Translations under genes and position numbers: made by a program
The notes under the pieces: generated by a model
What the model was told of the DNA's origin: nothing
Database searches by the model: none
What the model saw: only the letters and a program-made list of their open reading frames with translations
Assembly: GCF_024346975.1 (NCBI RefSeq)
Contig: NZ_AP024885.1
Span: forward strand, 2,682,111-2,746,110
DNA from: Vibrio neonatus
GTDB taxonomy: Bacteria; Pseudomonadota; Gammaproteobacteria; Enterobacterales; Vibrionaceae
Length of the DNA: 64,000 nucleotides
Direction: 5' to 3'
Shown here: piece by piece, positions 23,229 through 32,892 of the stretch
Layout: each line of letters begins with the position of its first letter
How positions within the stretch are numbered: the first letter of the stretch is position 1

Positions 23229-24605
23229 ATGAAAATCATAATCTTGGGTGCCGGACAAGTCGGAGGTACTCTTGCTGAAAATCTTGTTGGCGAAAATAAC
23301 GATATCACTATTGTGGATACCGATAATCGTCGTCTGCGCGAATTACAAGATAAGTATGACCTTCGTGTAATCAATGGTGCTGCAAGTCACCCTGACACGT
23401 TACGCGATGCCGGAGCTCAAGATGCCGATATGCTGGTGGCGGTAACCAATTCTGATGAGATCAACATGGCCGCTTGCCAAGTTGCATTCACCCTATTTAA
23501 TACCCCAAACCGCATTGCTCGAATCCGCTCTCCTGAATACTTAAAAGAAAAAGACTCTCTATTTAAGTCAGGAGCTATTCCTGTTGATCACCTTATTGCA
23601 CCAGAAGAGTTAGTCACTGGCTACATCGAACGCTTAGTTCAATACCCTGGCGCACTGCAAGTGGTTAGTTTTGCAGAAGAGAAAGTTAGCTTAGTGGCAG
23701 TAAAAGCATTTTATGGCGGCCCATTGGTCGGCAATGCGATTTCTGCTCTGCGTGAACATATGCCTCACATTGATACTCGTGTAGCGGCTATTTTCCGTCA
23801 GGGACGTGCTATCAGACCGCAAGGCACCACAGTTATCGAAGCCGATGATGAAGTGTTCTTTGTGGCGGCCAGTAATGACATCCGCTCTGTAATGAGTGAA
23901 TTACAACGTCTTGAAAAGCAGTACCGCAAAATCATGATTGTCGGTGGCGGTAATATTGGTGCAGGTCTAGCAAAACGCTTGGAGCGTAACTACTCCATCA
24001 AGCTGATTGAACGCGACCTTGAACGCGCCGAAATGCTCTCTGAAGTGCTAGAAAACACCATTGTGTTATGTGGTGATGCTGCTGATAAAGAACTGTTATA
24101 CGAAGAAAACATCGAAGAGATGGATGTGTTCATCGCGCTAACGAACGAAGATGAAACCAACATCATGTCTGCAATGCTGGCGAAGAGCCTTAACGCTAGA
24201 AAGGTGATGGTGCTAATCCAGCGCGGCGCTTATGTTGAGTTGGTGCAAGGTGGCGATATTGATGTAGCTATCTCTCCTCAGCAAGCCACTATTTCTGCGC
24301 TACTGACTCATGTGCGTCGTGCCGATATCGTTAACGTTTCTTCATTACGCCGTGGCGCAGCCGAAGCTATCGAAGCTATCGCCCACGGTGATGAAAACAC
24401 CTCAAAAGTTGTGGGACGTGCGATTGGCGATCTCAAGTTACCACCGGGCACCACCATTGGCGCTATTGTGCGTGGCGAAGAGGTCTTAATTGCGCACGAT
24501 AGAACTATGATTGAACAAGACGATCACGTAGTGATGTTCTTGGTCGACAAAAAGTACGTTCCTGATGTTGAAAGCTTATTTCAACCAAGCCCGTTCTTCT
24601 TGTAG
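23229..24605 (+). CDS. trkA: Trk system potassium uptake regulator TrkA
   Basis: Cytoplasmic NAD(H)/ATP-binding gating ring of the TrkAH channel. 458 residues with two tandem RCK units. The dinucleotide loops are [13 protein letters not shown] near residue 4 and [12 protein letters not shown] near residue 236. Each unit ends in an RCK-C domain (about 135-225 and 365-455). Lies 11 bases before trkH, so the two subunits are made from one message. Confidence 0.97.
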   Translation: MKIIILGAGQVGGTLAENLVGENNDITIVDTDNRRLRELQDKYDLRVINGAASHPDTLRDAGAQDADMLVAVTNSDEINMAACQVAFTLFNTPNRIARIRSPEYLKEKDSLFKSGAIPVDHLIAPEELVTGYIERLVQYPGALQVVSFAEEKVSLVAVKAFYGGPLVGNAISALREHMPHIDTRVAAIFRQGRAIRPQGTTVIEADDEVFFVAASNDIRSVMSELQRLEKQYRKIMIVGGGNIGAGLAKRLERNYSIKLIERDLERAEMLSEVLENTIVLCGDAADKELLYEENIEEMDVFIALTNEDETNIMSAMLAKSLNARKVMVLIQRGAYVELVQGGDIDVAISPQQATISALLTHVRRADIVNVSSLRRGAAEAIEAIAHGDENTSKVVGRAIGDLKLPPGTTIGAIVRGEEVLIAHDRTMIEQDDHVVMFLVDKKYVPDVESLFQPSPFFL

Positions 24606-24616
24606 GTCCACCGAAT

Positions 24617-26062
24617 ATGGTAAATGTACGTCCAATACTATTTGTTTTAGGGTTAGTGCTGTCTAAGCTAGCACTGTTTATGTACCCGCCAACAATTTTA
24701 GCGATTTTTAATCCTGGAAGTGGTTTTGTTGAATTTGCTAAAGCAGTCGCCATCACCCACGTAGTATCGTTTATTTGCCTAACTTTAGGTCGTACGAAGC
24801 AGTTTAAACTCAACGTTCGAGATGTGTTCTTGGTCACCACCTTAGTATGGGTTGTGAGTACTGTTTTTGCGGCCTTGCCGTTTGTCTTTATCAATCACAT
24901 TAGCTTTACTGACGCTTACTTTGAGACCATGTCGGGAATAACCACCACTGGCTCAACCGTGCTCAGTGGGCTAGATACTATGTCCCCTAGCATTTTGCTA
25001 TGGCGTTCATTATTGCAATGGTTAGGTGGCGTTGGCTTTATTGTTATGGGTGTAGCTATCTTACCTATGCTCAATGTCGGTGGGATGCGTCTGTTCCAGA
25101 CCGAATCTTCCGACTGGTCTGATAAAAGCTCACCACGAGTCAAAAGTGTCGCCAAAAGTATTGTTGTCGTTTATCTAGGACTGACATTTGCCTGTTTTGC
25201 CAGTTATGTGGCAACCGGTATGACACCATTTGAAGCCATCAACCACGCCTTTACTACCATTTCGACTGGCGGCTATTCCACTTCTGACGGCTCAATGAAT
25301 CACTTCTCTCATGAGACACAATGGTTTTCTACCCTCTTTATGTTTCTTGGCGGGCTACCATTTCTGTTGTTTGTTGCCGCCTATAGAAAGCAATCTTTAT
25401 ACGCTTTAACTAAAGATGCTCAGGTTATCGGTTTCTTTAAACTGTTTATGATTTCTAGCCTAATGATTGCTGCTTGGCTGGTTTTTCATGATAGCTATCA
25501 AATGGATGATGCGCTGCGAGTCTCGATGTTTAACGTGGTCTCGGTATTGACTACAACAGGCTTTGGTCTGGATGACTTTACCTCTTGGGGCACCTTAACG
25601 ACCGTACTCTTTACCTTCCTGCTGATGATGGGAGCATGCTCAGGCTCAACGGCTGGTGGAATCAAAACCTTCCGCTTCCAAATTGCCTTTACTCTATTAA
25701 AGATACAGATGATGAAGCTGATTCATCCGTCTGGGGTGTTTGTTCAGCGATACAACAACCGCCGCGTCAACGACGATATCATTCGCTCGATTGTCGCCTT
25801 TACCCTCACCTTCTTTGCGACCGTGTTGTTAGTGGCAGCAGGCTTATCGGCGATGGATTTAGACCCAGTAACCAGTCTTACTGGGTCAATAACAGCAGTG
25901 GCCAATGTTGGGCCGGGAATGGGGCCAATTATTGGTCCAACAGGCAACTTTGCCCCGTTACCTGATGGTGCCAAATGGTTACTTAGCTTTGGTATGTTAT
26001 TAGGTCGCCTTGAAATACTGACCATTTTTGTATTGTTCTTGCCGGCTTTCTGGAAACGCTAA
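24617..26062 (+). CDS. trkH: Trk potassium channel subunit TrkH
   Basis: Inner-membrane K+ (or Na+) channel subunit of 481 residues with about ten membrane helices and four M1-P-M2 repeats. Filter segments seen are GITTTGSTVLSGLD, ISTGGYSTSDGSM, TTTGFGLDDFT and ANVGPGMGPIIG, each with the conserved glycine. The intramembrane loop with ACSGSTAGGIK is present. The stop codon overlaps that of the convergent Spo0M-like gene by four bases, with no terminator between. Confidence 0.97.
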   Translation: MVNVRPILFVLGLVLSKLALFMYPPTILAIFNPGSGFVEFAKAVAITHVVSFICLTLGRTKQFKLNVRDVFLVTTLVWVVSTVFAALPFVFINHISFTDAYFETMSGITTTGSTVLSGLDTMSPSILLWRSLLQWLGGVGFIVMGVAILPMLNVGGMRLFQTESSDWSDKSSPRVKSVAKSIVVVYLGLTFACFASYVATGMTPFEAINHAFTTISTGGYSTSDGSMNHFSHETQWFSTLFMFLGGLPFLLFVAAYRKQSLYALTKDAQVIGFFKLFMISSLMIAAWLVFHDSYQMDDALRVSMFNVVSVLTTTGFGLDDFTSWGTLTTVLFTFLLMMGACSGSTAGGIKTFRFQIAFTLLKIQMMKLIHPSGVFVQRYNNRRVNDDIIRSIVAFTLTFFATVLLVAAGLSAMDLDPVTSLTGSITAVANVGPGMGPIIGPTGNFAPLPDGAKWLLSFGMLLGRLEILTIFVLFLPAFWKR

Positions 26063-26865
26063 CCTCGTTTGGCCTCAAACAAATCAGTCAGATATTGAGT
26101 GACTTTTTCAGCGCATTGCTGATGGGTTAAATCGCTAGGTAGAGACAGATAGCAGTTGAGATCAGAGGAACCTAATAGGCTAGATAAAAGCCCGCTAACA
26201 CCTTTCTTGCGTCGGTCAATTTCAAACCACAGTTGTAGCTGCTGCTGATCGCGATACGCAATAATCTCAATTTCACGCCACGTACCGTGAAATAGCCCAG
26301 TGGTAGGTACAAACTCAAATTCTTGTACGAAAGGCAATTCAAAGCCTTTGGCTTCTTCGCACTCCGCTTGGCGAATACGCAGTCCTAACTCTTCCAACTC
26401 AGAAAAGATAGCGTCTAAAACGGGATCGGGACGGACAGTTAATATGTCTTTATCCGTTGGGTCAATGGCCAGATCGATATCTAATGAGGTTTCCAACCAT
26501 ACCTTTGAATCCCCTATGGTGAGCGGGGTATTTAATGGCGCGGTAAGCTCTATTTCAAAAGTACGCTCTTCTGCTGGATGGATGGTAAATGAATAGGGTA
26601 AATCCCATTTATCCAACACATAGTTTTGCGACACTTTACGCTTAATTGGCCCCTCGGTGTGAGGCTGACGCTGTTCTTGTTCAGAGATGTAGCTACAGCA
26701 CAGTTTGATATCGATATGATCAATATGCTGCTCTGTTGCTCCCCCATAAACATGAATCACGACACTGACTTTATCTCCGGGAACAATTGTTTCTTGTTGC
26801 AGAACGGCATCAACTTTTGCGGAGCCAATCCCTAAACTGGCCAATGTTTTCTTAAAAAAAGACAT
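26059..26865 (-). CDS. Spo0M-like (sporulation-control) arrestin-fold protein
   Basis: 268 residues from MSFFKKTLASLGIG; the frame is open five codons upstream. The N-terminal beta-sandwich (GSAKVDAVLQQETIVPGDKVSVVIHVYGG) is the Spo0M/arrestin-like domain. A conserved tail SLLGSSDLNCYLSLPSD follows. Spo0M proteins occur in many non-sporulating bacteria and their role there is unknown. No signal peptide, so cytoplasmic. Convergent with trkH. Confidence 0.88.
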   Translation of the reverse strand: MSFFKKTLASLGIGSAKVDAVLQQETIVPGDKVSVVIHVYGGATEQHIDHIDIKLCCSYISEQEQRQPHTEGPIKRKVSQNYVLDKWDLPYSFTIHPAEERTFEIELTAPLNTPLTIGDSKVWLETSLDIDLAIDPTDKDILTVRPDPVLDAIFSELEELGLRIRQAECEEAKGFELPFVQEFEFVPTTGLFHGTWREIEIIAYRDQQQLQLWFEIDRRKKGVSGLLSSLLGSSDLNCYLSLPSDLTHQQCAEKVTQYLTDLFEAKRG

Positions 26866-27019
26866 GCTTTGATCCCTCATATGAAACCACTTTACCTATA
26901 CTGGCTCAAAAAGCACCGATTAACCAAAGGCATTTTTTAAAAATTTGAGCTTAATAAAACAATAATGAGTCTTTTATGCATTGAAAATTAGAAGTTTTCG
27001 GATTCTATACCTAAAGTTA

Positions 27020-27300
27020 TCTGGTACGATATATACATGATACTCGTTGAGTATCTGTTTTAACGGCAAAGGATGTGCCTGACTCATTGGTGAAGTATGT
27101 TTCCAACAGCCGTCAGGTTTTCTCGACCTAGCAGTCGAGCGGTACATCGCAGAAATTATTTTGCGCCAGTACCATCAAACAAACAAAGAGCTGAAGAAAG
27201 TAAAAAGAGTTAAGTTCCATTCATTTTTGATGAAACTGACTTTTTGCAATCTTATTCTCTATATTAAAAGCGTATTTGAACTATTCAAATACGCTTTTTT
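27020..27300 (+). ncRNA. Candidate structured RNA or leader before yihD
   Basis: This gene-free stretch holds several perfect stems followed by a strong terminator. The stems are GATACTC/GAGTATC near 27040-27056, CTCGAC/GTCGAG near 27122-27139, and a nested GGTAC-CGCA/TGCG-GTACC hairpin near 27140-27172. The order suggests a discrete transcript of about 250-280 nt ending at the terminator at 27266-27300. A 38-codon ORF lies within it (27097-27213, starting MFPTAVRFSRPSS) with only a weak ribosome site. I do not recognise it as any known RNA family. The remaining gap 26866-27019 is AT-rich and shows nothing else. Confidence 0.35.
27266..27300 (+). terminator. Rho-independent terminator upstream of yihD
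   Basis: AAAAGCGTATTTGAA and TTCAAATACGCTTTT form a perfect 15-bp stem with a 3-base loop and a T-run. It lies 64 bases before the yihD start, so it ends a separate transcript or attenuates yihD. A-rich sequence on the other side makes it potentially bidirectional. Confidence 0.88.
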
Positions 27301-27363
27301 CTTATCTTTTTGATACTCTTTTTGTTAAGTTAAGCGCACATCTCGAGTTCTATGGAGAAGACA

Positions 27364-27630
27364 ATGAAATGCCATCGCGTTAATGAAGTAATTGAACTAC
27401 TACACCCTGAGTGGAAGAATGATCCAAATCTTAATTTGATCGAGTTTCTACTTAAGCTTGCAGAAGAAGCAGGTTACAAAGGCAAACTAGAAGATCTAAG
27501 TGATGATGTTCTTATTTACCATCTAAAGATGCGTAATAGCGATCAACAAGAAGAGATCCCTGGTTTAGCGAAAGACAAAGAAGACGATTTTAAAACAGCG
27601 CTTCTACGTGCTCGTGGCATCATTGACTAG
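27364..27630 (+). CDS. yihD: YihD family protein (DUF1040)
   Basis: 88 residues starting [17 protein letters not shown] lies 7 bases upstream. It aligns end to end with E. coli YihD, including [10 protein letters not shown] and [12 protein letters not shown]. Function unknown. In E. coli yihD is beside srkA and dsbA as well; here ccoG is inserted between. Confidence 0.93.
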   Translation: MKCHRVNEVIELLHPEWKNDPNLNLIEFLLKLAEEAGYKGKLEDLSDDVLIYHLKMRNSDQQEEIPGLAKDKEDDFKTALLRARGIID

Positions 27631-27652
27631 CTTGATACCCATCATAACAATT

Positions 27653-27687
27653 AAGGGCCAGCAATATATTGCTGGCCCTTCTTTTTT
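27653..27687 (+). terminator. Terminator after yihD
   Basis: AAGGGCCAGCAATATATTGCTGGCCCTT is a perfect palindromic stem followed by CTTTTTT. Confidence 0.92.
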
Positions 27688-27806
27688 CTCTCTTGCCTAA
27701 GCCTCACCGCAAATAATAAACATCCTGCTTATTCTGTAACTTATATAACAAATCATTTTCATATTGTCCGATATACTGAGCCTAGGATTTTGGTTGAGAA
27801 TATGAA

Positions 27807-29225
27807 ATGAGCAAGGATCGCATCAACGTCAAAGACGTTACCCCCAAAGAGTTCAACCCAAAAGCGCACAAAAGCCAAGGAGATAGGTTTAACCCAAGTA
27901 ATCGCATCTATGTAAGAGCAAGCTCTGGCGTATTTCAAAAATTACGTCGCTATGGTGCTTGGGTTTTGTTGTTACTGTTTGCCGTTATCCCTTGGATTCC
28001 CTATGGCGAACGTCAAGCCATCCTATTGGATATAGGACAGCAGCAATTCAACTTTTTTGGTACTACCCTTTACCCGCAAGATCTCACGCTTTTAGCTTTG
28101 CTATTTATGATTGCGGCGTTTGGGCTGTTTTTTATTACCACCTTTTTAGGTCGAGTTTGGTGTGGCTATTTGTGCCCACAAACCGTGTGGACCTTCATGT
28201 ATATCTGGTTTGAAGAGAAGCTAGAAGGCGCTGCAAACAAACGTAAAAAACAGGATTCTCAGCCACTTACCCGCTCGCTAATGATGCGCAAAACTGCTAA
28301 ACACATGGCTTGGTGGAGTATCGCGCTACTAACAGGCATGACTTTTGTTGCCTACTTTGTTCCAGTACATGCGCTTTGGTATAACTTCTTTACTTTAAAC
28401 GCTTCGTCTTGGACTTATTTCTGGGTTCTTTTCTTTGCAGTCTGTACCTATGCCAATGCAGGATGGATGCGCTCTATTGTCTGCATTCACATGTGTCCTT
28501 ATGCTCGCTTCCAATCCGCCATGTTTGATAAAGACACCTTTATCGTCGGCTATGACAAAAAACGAGGTGAAAACCGAGGCCCTAGAGCACGTAAAGCAAA
28601 CCCTAGCGAACTAGGTTTAGGTGACTGCATAGACTGTAATTTATGTGTGCAAGTATGCCCGACAGGCATTGATATACGTGACGGTCTGCAATATGAATGC
28701 ATCAACTGTGGCGCTTGTATTGATGCTTGCGACAATACAATGGCACGCATGAATTATGACAAAGGGCTGATCAGTTACACCACAGAGCACAAACTGGAAG
28801 GCACCCACACCAAGATCATGAGGCCGAAACTCATCGGTTATGGCCTAGTGATGATTTTAATGCTGGGCTTCTTCTCGCAGCAAGTATCGACGGTTGATCC
28901 CGCCGGTCTCACCATTATCCGAGACCGCGCTCAACTCTATAGAACCAATAGTAATGGTCTGATAGAGAACACCTATACCCTTAAAATCATCAATAAAACC
29001 CAGCAACCACAAACTTATCGCTTAACGGTTTCAGGGTTAACTGATGCTAAATGGTATGGCAGACAAACAATCAACGTCTCTCCGGGAGAAGTGTTCAATT
29101 TACCTATGAGTCTGGGGATGGATCCTCAGCAATTAAGCTCTGCGGTGACTAAGATTGAATTTACGCTAGAAGCCGAAGAGGGTTTCACTATCGATGTGGA
29201 AAGTCGCTTTATCAAACAGCTTTAG
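27807..29225 (+). CDS. ccoG: Cytochrome c oxidase accessory protein CcoG
   Basis: Membrane-bound polyferredoxin of the RdxA/FixG/CcoG family, linked to copper reduction for cbb3 oxidase assembly. 472 residues. About four to five helices lie in residues 50-220 and 345-360. The 4Fe-4S ferredoxin motifs CIDCNLCVQVCPTG and CINCGACIDACD are in the cytoplasmic middle. VWCGYLCPQTVW adds another conserved cysteine pair. The C-terminal third is an Ig-like FixG domain. No cbb3 structural genes are in this window. Confidence 0.94.
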   Translation: MSKDRINVKDVTPKEFNPKAHKSQGDRFNPSNRIYVRASSGVFQKLRRYGAWVLLLLFAVIPWIPYGERQAILLDIGQQQFNFFGTTLYPQDLTLLALLFMIAAFGLFFITTFLGRVWCGYLCPQTVWTFMYIWFEEKLEGAANKRKKQDSQPLTRSLMMRKTAKHMAWWSIALLTGMTFVAYFVPVHALWYNFFTLNASSWTYFWVLFFAVCTYANAGWMRSIVCIHMCPYARFQSAMFDKDTFIVGYDKKRGENRGPRARKANPSELGLGDCIDCNLCVQVCPTGIDIRDGLQYECINCGACIDACDNTMARMNYDKGLISYTTEHKLEGTHTKIMRPKLIGYGLVMILMLGFFSQQVSTVDPAGLTIIRDRAQLYRTNSNGLIENTYTLKIINKTQQPQTYRLTVSGLTDAKWYGRQTINVSPGEVFNLPMSLGMDPQQLSSAVTKIEFTLEAEEGFTIDVESRFIKQL

Positions 29226-29242
29226 CAAGAATTAATGCAATC

Positions 29243-29275
29243 AGAGGGTTATACTGCGTGATAACCCTCTTTTTC
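29243..29275 (+). terminator. Terminator after ccoG
   Basis: AGAGGGTTAT (29243-29252) pairs with ATAACCCTCT (29261-29270), then TTTTC. A GTG in the srkA frame lies inside it, which argues for the downstream ATG as the srkA start. Confidence 0.85.
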
Positions 29276-29293
29276 GTCACTGGCAATTTAACA

Positions 29294-30280
29294 ATGAACT
29301 CTTTATTCAACTTTGATTCTCTAACGCCTGACCTTATGTGGTATGCATTAGAGAGTATTGGAATACGTGCCGAATCTGGTTTTTTAGCATTAAATAGCTA
29401 TGAAAACCGAGTTTATCAATTCGTCGACGAAGAAAAGAAACGCTACGTGGTGAAGTTTTATCGACCACAACGTTGGAACGAATTACAAATCCAAGAAGAG
29501 CATGATTTCACGCTCTCTTTACTCGACCATGAAATCCCTATTGCGCCTCCGGTCATTATCAATGGCAAAACCTTACATCAGCACAAAGGTTATCTATTCA
29601 CTCTATTTGAAAGTGTCGGTGGTCGACAGTTTGAAGTCGATAACTATAATCAACTGGAGATGGTGGGACGATTTTTAGGACGTATTCATAAAGTTAGCCA
29701 AGGGCAACCCGCTTTTCAGCATAGGCCAACCATGGGACTTGATGAGTACCTCTATCAATCTAGGGATCTACTGCAGAAAAGTGAGTTTATTCCCGCGCAT
29801 ATTGAAAAGGCTTTTTTCCACGATATGCAGCTGCTAATTAGTGCCATTGAACAGCAGTGGCAAGTAGACTACACACCTATCCGATTGCACGGCGATTGTC
29901 ACCCAGGCAATATCTTATGGCGCGATGGCCCCATGTTTGTGGATTTGGATGACGCAAGAAATGGCCCTGCTGTACAAGACTTATGGATGCTACTCAGTGG
30001 CGATCGTCAGGAAAAACTGCTGCAACTTGATATTGTCTTAGAGGGATATCAAGAATTTTGTGATTTTGATAGCAATCAATTGAAACTGATCGAGCCTTTG
30101 CGCGGTCTACGTTTAATACACTATATGTCTTGGCTTGCAAAAAGATGGCAAGATCCCGCTTTCCCTGTAGCATTTCCATGGTTTAATGATGCAAAATACT
30201 GGGAAGGTCAAGTATTAGCAATAAAAGAGCAACTGTCTGCGCTACAAGAGCCAGCATTGTCTCTAACACCTAACTGGTAG
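29294..30280 (+). CDS. srkA: Stress response kinase A (YihE)
   Basis: Ser/Thr kinase of the aminoglycoside-phosphotransferase-like fold, linked in E. coli to Cpx-stress survival and counteracting MazEF-type death. ATG at 29294 gives 328 residues, the E. coli length. [18 protein letters not shown] (ATP lysine region), [13 protein letters not shown] (catalytic Asp) and [10 protein letters not shown] (metal Asp) are all intact. About 30 bases upstream of dsbA; the pair is conserved in gammaproteobacteria and is usually co-transcribed. Confidence 0.95.
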   Translation: MNSLFNFDSLTPDLMWYALESIGIRAESGFLALNSYENRVYQFVDEEKKRYVVKFYRPQRWNELQIQEEHDFTLSLLDHEIPIAPPVIINGKTLHQHKGYLFTLFESVGGRQFEVDNYNQLEMVGRFLGRIHKVSQGQPAFQHRPTMGLDEYLYQSRDLLQKSEFIPAHIEKAFFHDMQLLISAIEQQWQVDYTPIRLHGDCHPGNILWRDGPMFVDLDDARNGPAVQDLWMLLSGDRQEKLLQLDIVLEGYQEFCDFDSNQLKLIEPLRGLRLIHYMSWLAKRWQDPAFPVAFPWFNDAKYWEGQVLAIKEQLSALQEPALSLTPNW

Positions 30281-30312
30281 TATCCAGAAGAATATTTTTG
30301 AAGGAGTTACAA

Positions 30313-30915
30313 ATGAAAAAGTTGATTGCCTTAGTGGCAACCATGTTTTTAACATTGTCTGTTCACGCAGCTCAGTTCACCGAAGGTCAAAACTATACAG
30401 TGCTTGATCTGCCAGCGTCATCTTCTCCAACAGTTAATGAGTTTTTCTCTTTCTACTGCCCACACTGCTACCAGTTTGAGCCAATCATTAAAAACCTAAA
30501 ATCATCTCTGCCTACCAATGCTAAATTCCAAAAATCTCATGTTTCTTTTATGGGCGGTAGCATGGGTCTATCAATGAGCAAAGCTTACGCCACTATGTTA
30601 GTGCTAGAAGTTGAAGACAAAATGATTCCAGTGATGTTCAACCGCATCCACAAGCTCAATGCAGCGCCTCGTGATGAAGCTGAATTGCGTCAAATCTTCC
30701 TAGATGAAGGCGTAGATGCGAAGAAATTTGATGCAGCATTTAAAGGGTTCGCTGTGGATTCAATGGCGCGTCGTTTTGACAAACAATTTAAAGATAGCAA
30801 CCTAAAAGGTGTGCCATCTATTGTGGTTAACAACAAGTACCTTGTTGATATGGGTTCAGTAAAATCAACCAAAGATCTGTCTGACCTAGTTAATTATCTA
30901 TTAACTCTCAAATAA
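30313..30915 (+). CDS. dsbA: Thiol:disulfide interchange protein DsbA
   Basis: Periplasmic oxidase that introduces disulfides. ATG at 30313 gives 200 residues with a clear signal peptide ([19 protein letters not shown], cut about after residue 19). The active site Cys49-Pro-His-Cys52 and the cis-proline loop KGVPSIVV are present. AAGGAG precedes the ATG; a TTG five codons upstream is not favoured. In V. cholerae the orthologue TcpG is needed for pilus and toxin folding. Followed by a terminator. Confidence 0.97.
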   Translation: MKKLIALVATMFLTLSVHAAQFTEGQNYTVLDLPASSSPTVNEFFSFYCPHCYQFEPIIKNLKSSLPTNAKFQKSHVSFMGGSMGLSMSKAYATMLVLEVEDKMIPVMFNRIHKLNAAPRDEAELRQIFLDEGVDAKKFDAAFKGFAVDSMARRFDKQFKDSNLKGVPSIVVNNKYLVDMGSVKSTKDLSDLVNYLLTLK

Positions 30916-30936
30916 TTAACGCTTAAATAATATTAG

Positions 30937-30962
30937 AGGGGAGCTTAAAGCTCCCCTTCTTA
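30937..30962. terminator. Bidirectional terminator between dsbA and comM
   Basis: AGGGGAGCTT/AAGCTCCCCT stem (30937-30957) with TTCTTATT after it; convergent genes on both sides. Confidence 0.85.
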
Positions 30963-30970
30963 TTTCTGGT

Positions 30971-32497
30971 TTACCCTGCCACTTGCCGATGAATAGACAA
31001 CAGCAGACGATCCATCGCTCGATAGCCTAATGCTTCGCTCAAATGCTCTCTGGTTATTGTTTCAGACAAGGCTAAATCGGCAATGGTGCGCGCCACTCTG
31101 ATAATTCGATGATAAGCACGTATCGACAACCCTAAGCGAGTAATCGCAAACTCTAAAAATTCTGCGTCCTCCTTTAGCAAAACACAGTATTGATCCATTT
31201 CTCGATTCGATAATCGTGCGTTGGGCTTACCCGCTCTTGCCAACATGATCTCTCTGGCTTGACTGACTCTTGCAAGGCACACCTCGGTGCTGTCACCTCT
31301 ATCACCTCCTTCACTTAAAGTCCCCAAAGGTAGCAAGGGGGTTTCCACCGACATATCAAAGCGATCAAGAAACGGGCCTGAGATTCGACTTAGGTATTTC
31401 AATATCACCTGCGGTGATGCCCCTAACTGCCCTTCTTTATACTGCCCAGACGGGCTTGGATTTAAAGCGGCAATCAACTGAAAACGAGCAGGAAAACACG
31501 TTTTGCCCGATGCTCGCGAAATGGCAATCTCACCCGCTTCTAAAGGTTCGCGCAGTGCATCTAATACGCGCCGTTCAAATTCAGGCAATTCATCTAAAAA
31601 GAGCACGCCATTATGTGCCAATGAAATCTCGCCCGGCTTAGGCGATGAACCACCGCCAACCAAGGCCGCCATAGAACTAGAATGATGAGGTGCGCGAAAG
31701 GGACGTTTACGCCATGAATTTTCATCTAAATCCTGATCCACCAATGAAGAGACAGCTGCAACCTCTAAAGCCTCTTGCTTACTCATTGGCGGAATTAAAT
31801 CGGGTAAGCGAGCCGCCAACATTGTTTTCCCCGTTCCGGGAGGGCCTATGAAAATTAAATTATGTTGTCCGGCAGCGGCAATTTCTAACGCTCTTTTGCC
31901 TTGCTGTTGTCCGATGACATCTTGCATATTTTTGGTTGGTGTCGGCGGAGTATCAACCGCAGGAGCAAGCTCTAAATCTAATTCCAGTTGCGAGGCTAAA
32001 AATCCACTCACCTGTAATAAACTGCTGGCCGACAAATTACTATGCTCATCAACCAAACGTACCTGACTGGCGTTTTGCGCAGGGCTAATCAAGATGCGCT
32101 TTTCTCTTTTGCTGGCAATAGCGGCAGAAATAACGCCTCTGACCGGGCGCAATTCACCCGAGAGAGCTAATTCACCCACCAGCTCTACGTCATTAATTTT
32201 ATCTACAGGGATCTGCTCACTGGCTACCAAAATACCTATAGCAATCGGTAAATCAAAACGTCCACCGTCTTTGGGGAGATCGGCAGGGGCTAAGTTAACG
32301 GTGATCTTGTGTCTCGGAAAAGAAAAGCGTGAATTCATAATCGCACTTCTTACTCGGTCTTTGGACTCCTTAACACTGGTTTCGGCTAACCCCACCAAAT
32401 GAAAGCCCGGCATACCTGGGCCAATGTGAACTTCAACCGTCACTTGCGGAGCTAACACCCCTAAACTTGCCCGACTATGTACTATCGCTAACCCCAT
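30971..32497 (-). CDS. comM: ComM/YifB AAA+ ATPase (Mg-chelatase-like)
   Basis: Hexameric branch-migration helicase that helps integrate transforming DNA. 508 residues. The N-terminal Lon-protease-like domain (about 1-180) starts with SRASLGVLAP. Walker A GPPGTGKT is at 218-225, Walker B VLFLDELPEF near 295, and a C-terminal Mg-chelatase-like region has SIRAYHRIIRVARTIADL. Complete, so together with DprA it supports natural competence. Divergent from ilvL. Confidence 0.95.
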   Translation of the reverse strand: MGLAIVHSRASLGVLAPQVTVEVHIGPGMPGFHLVGLAETSVKESKDRVRSAIMNSRFSFPRHKITVNLAPADLPKDGGRFDLPIAIGILVASEQIPVDKINDVELVGELALSGELRPVRGVISAAIASKREKRILISPAQNASQVRLVDEHSNLSASSLLQVSGFLASQLELDLELAPAVDTPPTPTKNMQDVIGQQQGKRALEIAAAGQHNLIFIGPPGTGKTMLAARLPDLIPPMSKQEALEVAAVSSLVDQDLDENSWRKRPFRAPHHSSSMAALVGGGSSPKPGEISLAHNGVLFLDELPEFERRVLDALREPLEAGEIAISRASGKTCFPARFQLIAALNPSPSGQYKEGQLGASPQVILKYLSRISGPFLDRFDMSVETPLLPLGTLSEGGDRGDSTEVCLARVSQAREIMLARAGKPNARLSNREMDQYCVLLKEDAEFLEFAITRLGLSIRAYHRIIRVARTIADLALSETITREHLSEALGYRAMDRLLLSIHRQVAG

Positions 32498-32645
32498 ACT
32501 TCACCCAGTTACACAACCCTATATAGGGTTTAGGCAACCAGCGAAAAGAAGGAAAATGAAAAAAGAATGAGTTTTTCCTTGTCAGATCGCAAGAAATTGT
32601 GATACCACTAATAGTATTAAGACTGTGCAACTTTATTTGAGAATT

Positions 32646-32735
32646 ATGCAACCTACCATTCGACTACTAACTCTGGTCAACCTGATTATCGTGGTGATTA
32701 TTCACACCGCGCGAGGGCGAGTAGGCGCAAACTAG
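32646..32735 (+). CDS. ilvL: ilv operon leader peptide IlvL
   Basis: 29-residue peptide beginning MQPTIRLLTLVNLIIVVIIH. Fifteen of its first 19 or so residues include runs of Leu, Ile and Val codons. Ribosome stalling at these codons under shortage of charged Leu-, Ile- or Val-tRNA would prevent formation of the downstream terminator. Located 16 bases before the attenuator and 247 before ilvG. Confidence 0.93.
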   Translation: MQPTIRLLTLVNLIIVVIIHTARGRVGAN

Positions 32736-32750
32736 TACAGCAAGATTCAC

Positions 32751-32785
32751 AAGCCCTCGCACTGAAAAGTTCGGGGGCTTTTTAG
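32751..32785 (+). terminator. ilv attenuator
   Basis: AAGCCCTCG (32751-32759) pairs with CGGGGGCTT (32772-32780), followed by TTTTTAGTTTT. Upstream, GCGCGAGGGCGAG (in the ilvL 3' end) can pair with the CCCTCGC arm and act as antiterminator strand. Confidence 0.9.
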
Positions 32786-32892
32786 TTTTATAGGTCTCAT
32801 AGAGATTCTAATCAGGACATGGAGCACAAGATGTGCAGTAAGACTAAGAACACAACCAAGCAGCAGCTTGCCTCATCAAAGGGAGATAACCA

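Noticed and set aside
29258..29293. Upstream GTG start for srkA
   Set aside because: It lies inside the ccoG terminator hairpin and the extra residues have no counterpart in the family; the ATG at 29294 fits the known length.
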